Positions 50,001 through 59,000 of a stretch of 64,000 nt of DNA are shown piece by piece (within the stretch, counting starts at the first letter, position 1; every line of letters starts with the position of its first letter). The position numbers and the translations under genes were made by a program. Origin of the DNA: Echinarachnius parma (Eukaryota; Echinodermata; Echinoidea; Clypeasteroida; Echinarachniidae). The DNA lies in NCBI GenBank assembly GCA_037951105.1, contig JBAMJV010008401.1, forward strand, positions 27,511-91,510. The letters run 5' to 3'. Under the pieces are notes generated by a model. It worked only from the letters and a program-made list of their open reading frames with translations. It did not search any database and was not told the DNA's origin.

Positions 50001-53000
50001 CCGTAATATGGCCCCCCTTTTTAAAGTCTGTTTTCTTTGAAAAATAATACACTTTTTCCAATGAAAGTGCCATTAAATTGTTCTTAAAATCCTGAAGATT
50101 TAATTTGTTCACAAAACATTTGTATAAACATGACAAATCTGCCAAATCTGAGACAATTCTGAAACCATGTCATTTATTCCCCTGTGCAAAAAAATCCTAT
50201 TCATTTGTACACACTTGACTATGAGCGCGCAGAAGATGATTTGTTGCTTGCGCGATGAGTCTTATTGCGCTTACCACAAAGGAAAATAGATTTAAGCAAA
50301 TGAAGTTCACTGCGCGAAATTTTCTTTGTTAATGCGCTTAATCAGCTGATAAAACAGGGGGGCCATATTATTACAGCACGGGCCATATTTGGTAGCCTGA
50401 TCATACTAGTAGTATAGTACTTGGACAATATTGTCAAACGTGATAACACAGAATGCCACACTCGGGACTGAAGTGAACGTTATTTCATTGAAAACCACAG
50501 AAAATCATTCAGTAGCTCAATAACTCGAAAGATGTATATTACATAGCATTTACCTCAGCTCAGACAGCATCATTGAAAACCACAGTAAATCTTTCAGTAG
50601 CTCAATAACTCGAAAGATGTACATGTATATTACATAGCATTTACCTCAGCTCAGACAGCATCATTGAAAACCACAGTAAATCATTCAGTAGCTCAATAAC
50701 TCGAAAGATGTACATGTATATTACATAGCATTTACCTCAGCTCAGACAGCATCATTGAAAACCACAGTAAATCATTCAGTAGCTCAATAACTCAAAAGAT
50801 GTACATGTATATTACATAGTCATAGCATATACCTCAGCCTCAGGCTCAGTTCAGACGGGGCTCAGACAGCATCAACAAGTTCATAACAAACATCTTGCGA
50901 CATCTCAGGACTTATTTACTCTTCCCTCAATAACATTTAAAATCCCTTGGGAGTGGAACATTCCCTGCTTTTCCCTCCACCACCAGTTAACAAATGTATA
51001 ATATTGACTAATCGGCATAAGAACTAAATAACAGCACGCTCTCGGGACTTTTTAACATGGCGGCGGACGTGCGCGCACTCTAGTCAGAGCCGTAATAAAT
51101 ATATGGCTCTGACTCTAGTATAGATCTACACAATGCATCAATGTTATACACGTACGTACGCATGCACGCGCTCGTGACCGGGCAGGTTCGATCGCGATAT
51201 TTGGTGTTTCCATCATACAAAATGTGATTGTTGTTACAAAATATCCCGCAAAAGATGCGCCAATTGCGGGATAGAATCAGCCTGGGTAATTCACACCCTT
51301 TTTAAAGAAAAAACGTTGAAAACCTGTGCACCTAAAAAGGTACCCTTTTTAAAGAAAAACGTTGAAACCTGTGAACCTGAAAAGGTACCCCTTTTTAGGC
51401 TTTTGTGCCATCAGTGCTTGAAAAACACCCCTTTTTAAAGAAAACGGCGACGATGCCGTATAGCTGTAAATGATACCCTTTCAACATTTTTTTTGGACGC
51501 GGGTGCATAGCCAGTCATGTTGAGAGTGACCACCCCCCCCTCCCCCCCCCCCCCCCCCCCGGGGTTAACACATAATGAAACCTTTGTCATTATTTTAGTG
51601 CTTTTCTCAACAAAAAATAAGACAATTGTTTCCAGGATTATAGTCATGTTGTTTATGTTCTTGTGTACATGTGTATGTGATATTAATGTTTATAAATATG
51701 TGCTTAAAAAAACAAAATGGCCGCCAACCTGTCTATAGCGGGGCCACCTGTCCATAGTGGCCACTTTCCAAGTTTCCCTTGAGCGGCCGCTATAGACAGG
51801 TTTGACTGTATATTGGATAGAATATTCCAGGGTCATCATTACCTCCAGTATACTAAATGGAATTCGACATATTTTCATAGATGTTTTTCAAACATAGTTT
51901 CAGTACCGCCCCGGGAGCATAAATAATGATAATTATGGATGTGCACAAAAGAGTGAACATTTATTGAAACAATTATGAGTATCATAAAGTCGCGTCCTTC
52001 TATGATGTTTGAACAGCCAGTATTTGCGCGGAGTACTATTTACGGAGTATTAATTACATTAGAATAACAGCTATCTTTCTATTCTATTATCAAGGTTATC
52101 ACGTTGACGTGGTTTGGCAAAATAGTCTCGTTGGCACTGAACCAATTCAGGACTTGACCAGAAAATACTCGGGTTTGGGTCAATGTAAAATACATGTTAT
52201 ATCAAAATCAATCAGTCCTGAACGGGTTAAGAGTATTGTACGATTGTAATAGTTAGGAATGTGGTAGGAGTCTATGAGCCCTTTTACACACGAGAAAATT
52301 TGTGATTGCAACCACGATTGGAATCAATCTTCACTCTAATCACGGTATTTTTGACCGTGTGAACACAAACTAGAATCACGAATCGCGAATTGATAATCGT
52401 TGTCCAGAGGTGTTTTCTAATCATGATTCACTCAAATCACAGTGCGAATCGGTAGTGTGAACGGCTTGTCCTCCAAAACACGATTTGGGAAGCCGAGCTT
52501 ACGTGACCTTACATGCACTTCCGCCGATAAACCGCGCTCTAATCGCTTCGAGTGCAGTGCATGTAGTGTAATATACAAAAGATGGCGCTCAGTTTGATTG
52601 ACAGGTACACATAAACACGTCTCCAGAAACGCGATTGTAATCACAGTTTGTGTGAAGGCTTTTAATAAAAGCAAGGCAACAGAATCACCGTGATTGTAAA
52701 CATGATTCCAATCATGATTGCAATCACAAATTTTTCTCGTGTGTAAAAGGGCTCTATTTTAAATGGATTTAGTAACATTGCCCAAATCCTCTAGTCCTCA
52801 AATTGGAATGCTAGCGGTTCCCTCATACATTGTTGTATTCGTATTAACAATATAAGTATGGGACAGGTTTTGGTTTTTCGAACTTTCCCTTTCGTTAAAA
52901 AGATATTTCAGATTGAAGTGTTCAGATGTTAAACTATCCACTGGATAGTCGTAACAGTGTACAAAGTAAGTGCAACGAGTGATTATCACTTTCCATTTCT

Positions 53001-56000
53001 GCTCATTACTCGGCCATATTACGTTCATTTAACTTGAAATGTTCACACAATTGCCAGTGGACATATCGCATAACAACACTATGCATTGTATCTTTTTGCA
53101 CTTTTTGCACATGTCAACAAAGTAACCAGTTCCCTTTAATTGTTTTGTTTAAGACTACACGCTTAATTACCGACACCTAGTGCTTCGGACTCATAAACGA
53201 AGAGTATTCGTGCCCTTCAGTACCTAATGCTGATACAGAAATTTGTAGAACAAAGGCACTTCACTCAACATCACAACATAATTTGACATCTAACAAATAT
53301 TTTAATCGCCGAGGCGGGGTGTTTTTGACTCTTTTTCAATGATAATCCGTGTGCTTGTTACGACCAAACAATGCATTTTGACTTAAAAATTCTGTAGAAT
53401 ACTATACACATAGGAATACGCGTAGCTGATTTTCTCATGATGAGAAAATAAATGACTCATTGACACATTTTGCAATTTTAATTTCACTTAACAAGATATA
53501 ACAATATTTAATATCATTTAAAATATAATGACAATATATAATTTCAATTTTGTTGTGGTTATGCATGCAACAAAATTAATACTAAAATAAACTATGGACA
53601 CTTGCGTGTACACGTGTACAGATGCCAATTAATTACACAACATGTGCATTAAACGAGAAATTTAAAATGGCCGCCAACCTGTCTAATGAGACCACCTGTG
53701 ACCTGTCTATAGCGACCACTTTTCGCCGGTCCCTTGAGGGGTCGCTATAGACAGGTTTGACTGTATTATAAAACCTACACATTCGTGAAAATATACTAAT
53801 ATACTGCAAATGCTCCACAATTAATATGAATACCCGTACTTACTTTAGAGCTGAGATGCTGGGTGAAGAGACATTATGTAAAGCATCAGACTGAAAAGAG
53901 AACAAAAGAAAATAATATTTTAAATAATGTAAACATTTCTTCTTTAACCCTAACAGGGCCGGGGGGCAGAAACCACCCCCTTGACTTTTCGCACGATAAT
54001 TCTGCAACACATGCAGGTATTGCTGCGCCGCTTCATGCGTTTTTTTCATTGTAAGTATTGATGGATTTGACAGGATTTCCTTATTTTTGAAAGTATTATA
54101 CCCCTTACGATTTCGATATTGTTTTTGTATAATTTTGGTCAAATATACTGCTTTTAACACTTACATTTTTACCTGTTTGAACTTGTATCTATTTGATTTG
54201 CTGCAATAGTCCAGTTTATCAAGTTCTTCTTTGAGCCTTTCTAGAATTCTCTTATCTTTAACTAATTATGTTTCCGAATGATATACAGTCAACTCTGCCT
54301 AAGTCGAATCTGTTGGGACTGAATGAATTGCTTCGACTTAGAAAGAAATCAACTAAATGTAAGGTTAAAACAATCGAAAATAAAGCAAAAGGACTGATAT
54401 ACATGTAACACCTTCAACTTAGGCGATTAATCGACTTATGCAAATTCGAATTAGGCAGAGTTGACTGTAGTACTTTAAGAACTTGAAGTATATCATTCGG
54501 AAACATAATTAGTTAATAGTACAAATAAGTTGAACTATTGTAATTACATTTTATTGAATCTTACCTGCTTGAATTTGTAGAGGTCATTTGATTTGCTGCG
54601 GTAGTCCAGTCCAGATAGCTCCTCCTTCAGGTCTTCCAGGAATCTCTGGTCATCGATGAAGTTTGGCAGGACGCAGCAAGTGAATGGGTCATTTATGAAC
54701 TCCGCCTGCGAGCCTAGAAAAAAGTAGCAAAGAAGAAAAGTGTTGAATTAATACTCAACCCAACTATTACAAATAATAATTATAACGAAAGGGTTCAATT
54801 TTGTAGCCCCTTATATGATACAGATCTCTTAAATAAAGGGACAGTCCCTCTTTTACAAAACGTCTGAACAGTTTCCAGTTGATGGATGGGGATGAATGTA
54901 ACACACACAAACAAAATCAGATCGAACAGCCCTGTAATTTGGATTCTACGAATGAAAAACGAATGCGCCCCTCCATCAAACTATGTATCGGTCAATAAAT
55001 GAGTTTAACTGATACTATTACAACAATATTGTACTTATTCTTGTAAAGGTATTGTGAAGCCAACATTTGTAAAACGTATGTCACTGAAAAAGATCTCAAA
55101 ATGAAGAATATATTATTACATGTAGTAAGTTTAAGCCGAGGTTTGGTTATTTTTTCAGTATCCGGTTATCCGTTGTTATTTATTCACGGGTCACGTAGCT
55201 AGCGCGGGTCACGTAGGGGTCACGCATAGCGATCTAGCACTCTGTGAATCCGTGTACGAACTTACGCACCGGGTGAATACACATATAATGCACAATTAAC
55301 CGTTGGACGATGGTTTATTAGTTTTAGGTATATAACTCCACGAAAAAGAGATTTCAAGCCCTAATTTTTTCAAACATGCTATTAAATGAAATTTTCTTTC
55401 ATATAAGACAATAACCTCGCAACTTTTGAAATTTGGCTTGCAAAAGAGGGGCTATCCCTTTAAATAAATGTGTTATGTGTCGTATTACAACTACCCCACA
55501 GTATATTCTAGGCTTCCACTTTATTTAGCCTGGTCCTTTAGACTCTTAGAGATTCTGAAATCCTTGTAGACTTTGTGCATGTAACTCACCAGGTTCCAGC
55601 AGGCAAGTGGTCAAAGTATATTCAGTACCGTAAACCGGGGTGACTTTGGCCGCCGGGTAGACTTTGGCCATTTTTTTAGATGAATGTATTTTCATCAAGG
55701 CTCACTTTTTGTAACAAATTTCTTATTGTTTCAAATATATTCTTATAGGGTAATGTATAGAGTGAGACTTGATGAAAATACATCCTCAAAAAGTGGCCAA
55801 AGTCACCCCGGCGGCCAAAGTCACCCCGGCGACCAAAGTCACCCCGGCGGCCAAAGTCACCCCGGCGGCCAAAGTCACCCCGGTGGCCAAAGACACCCCG
55901 GTAGTCACCCTGGCGGCCAAAGTCAGCCCGGTGGCCAAAGTCACCCTGGCGGCCAAAGTCACCCCGGTGGCCAAAGTCACCCCGGCGGCCAAAGTCACCC

Positions 56001-59000
56001 CGGCAGCAAAAGTCACCCCGGCGGCCAAAGTCACCCCAGCGGCCAAAGTCACCCTGGCGGCCAAAGACACCCCGGTAGTCACCCTGGCGGCCAAAGTCAG
56101 CCCGGTGGCCAAAGTCACCCTGGCGGCCAAAGTCACCCCGGTGGCCAAAGTCACCCCGGCGGCCAAAGTCACCCCGGCAGCAAAAGTCACCCCGGCGGCC
56201 AAAGTCACCCCAGCGGCCAAAGTCACCCTGGCGGCCAAAGTCACCCCGGTAGTCACCCTGGCGGCCAAAGTCACCCCGGTGGCCAAAGTCACCCCGGTGG
56301 CCAAAGTCACCCCGGTGGCCAAAGTCACCCCGGCGGCCAAAGTCACCCCGGCGGCCAAAGTCACCCCAGCGGCCAAAGTCACCCTGGCGGCCAAAGTCAC
56401 CCCGGTGGCCAAAGTCACCCCGGCGGCCAAAGTCACCCCGGCAGCAAAAGTCACCCCGGCGGCCAAAGTCACCCCAGCGGCCAAAGTCACCCTGGCGGCC
56501 AAAGTCACCCCGGTTGCCAAAGACACCCCGGTAGTCACCCTGGCGGCCAAAGTCACCCCGGTGGCCAAAGTCACCCTGGCGGCCAAAGTCACCCTGGTGG
56601 CCAAAGTCACCCCGGCGGCCAAAGTCACCCCGGCGGCCAAAGTCACCCTGGCGGCCAAAGTCACCCCGGTGGCCAAAGACACCCCGGTAGTCACCCTGGC
56701 GGCCTAGGTAATGTATAGAGTGAGACTTGATGAAAATACATCCTCAAAAAGTGGCCAAAGTCACCCCGGCGGCCAAAGTCACCCCAGTGGCCAAAGTCAC
56801 CCCAGTGGCCAAAGTCACCCTGGCGGCCAAAGTCACCCCGGTGGCCAAAGTCACCCCGGCGGCCAAAGTCACCCTGGCGGCCAAAGTCACCCCGGCGGCC
56901 AAAGTCACCCCAGCGGCCAAAGTCACCCCGGCGGCCAAAGTCACCCCGGTGGCCAAAGACACCCCGGTAGTCACCCTGGCGGCCAAAGTCAGCCCGGTGG
57001 CCAAAGTCACCCTGGCAGCCAAAGTCACCCCGGTGGCCAAAGTCACCCCGGCGGCCAAAGTCACCTCGGCGGCCAAAGTCACCCCGGCGGCCAAAGTCAC
57101 CCTGGCGTTTTCTCGGTTACTAAACGTCCAAAGTGGGTTAAAGTGGTATCATTTGAAAGAGTATTTAATCATGAATCTAGATATAGTAATGATTTTTTCG
57201 ATGGAGGGGTATAGCACCCAATAGCATATTGACATTTACTTTGAACTTTAATTTGACAATGTGGATCAAATATATTTTTGCTGAAATACATCAGAAATTG
57301 TTTCCTTGGATGTCATTAATAATATATAAAAGAATTGGAGATTATTTTTTGTTTTATTTTCATCACCAATTTTACTTTTTATACAATTCTTAATGTAGTC
57401 CCACAAGCAAATCCATGTGTTGGATTCACATATCTCAAGAGCTTTTATGACATCATCACTTCATTTGACTATTAATTTTATGTATTTTCCGATAATTTTC
57501 ACCGATTTCCCCAAAAAATATTTCAGATTTTGAAGGAAAAACAGCTTACTAGTCAAATTAAGTTAAAGGGTACCACCACCCAAAAATAATATTCGTATTA
57601 AAGAAAGGTAACATCTTTAGTATTCCATTCCATCAATAAGTTCACAAAAATATGTTTCCAGAAAAATATATAATTGGAAACGCATCACCATTCTAAAGTT
57701 CTATTCATTCCAACAGCTGGGACATTTGTAAAGACCATATTTATGGTAACCCTGCGCCACCAGATCCTTTTCCTACCACCATTGTAAATCCCCTGCTTAG
57801 TGACACAGTCATACAAAAGATCTTTTGTCACTCCAGTGGAAGGTTTTTCTATTGATATTCAAAATGTTCTAGCCAAAAGTTTAAGGTAAACAAATTAATC
57901 TGTGTGTGGGACTGTGTAGAATCTGATAAAACAATCTTCTTAAGATAAAAATGAAATGAAAAATAATATATCTCCAATTTTTTCATATTTGGTATAAAAC
58001 ATCTTGAAGCACAATTTAGACTAAAGTCTGACCCAAAACTATTTGATCCACATGGTAAAATCATAGTTCAAAGTAAACATCTTGTACATGTAATTATTGC
58101 ACTTTAGACGCCTCCTACATGAAAAATAATACTTTGTCTAGATTGATAATTAAATGCTCTTTCAAATGTTACCAATTCAACAAAAGTTTCCCAGTGGTAA
58201 TCGAGCAAGGGCCACTTGAAATTTGCTAGCCACGCCCATTTTGGCCAAAACATGGAAGAAAGGATGTGCTGTTGCGCTAAATCCTTAAAGGGTACCACCA
58301 CCCAAAAATAATATTCTTATTATAGAAATGTACCATCTTTAGTATTCCATTCCTTCAACAAGTTCACACAAATATGTTTTCAGAAAAAAATATATAATTG
58401 GAAAACGCATCACCATTCTCAACCATGCGTTCATGCGGTCTGAATTGCGTAGACTATATGCGTGCGGAGCCAGAGCGCACTGTGCAGAGCGAATAAATCA
58501 TCCGGGAATCTATTGACGTACGCGTGAAAGCATTGGCGCACTCGCAAATGCTTGGCCCGTATGGAACCAGGAAATAGCAGTGGTTCCGTAAGTGGTGGAA
58601 ATTAATTGCTTTGTTTATGAATTACACAACCCTTTGCAAAATGTTGGGCATCTATTTGATATCACAAAACGGTACCAAAACATATAATAATGTGTTGTCC
58701 TTTGCCTGGTGGTCCCCTTTAAGGCAGATCAGGCTAAAATTTGAAATTTGGGCTTTTAGAACCTCAATTACCCTAATTACCAAATTTGAGAGAATTTGAA
58801 GAGGGTGCGATGAAATCCATTGGGTGATTGACATGGAATGACCCAGAAGGCTAATATTTTATGACATGCGTCTATTTTATTTCCCCGAGTTCGAAACATG
58901 TGTATGCCCACTGAGTTTGTCATTTAGCAAGGGATTTTATCCACTATTGTTGCTCTCTACCCAGGTATATAATGGGGACCCAGAAGGTTGGCAACGTGTT

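Noticed and set aside
46934-51878. Three identical 62-codon frames as a duplicated small gene
   Set aside because: They lie over a P1 MITE end within the 2.4-kb triplication; there is no homology and no codon-level constraint (differences are not at third positions).
55684-57224. Collagen-like or antifreeze-like repeat proteins (SHPGGQ, KVTPAA, VTLAAG)
   Set aside because: Three frames are open simultaneously through an 18-bp DNA repeat that starts in a MITE end. The identity is at the nucleotide level, not the protein level.
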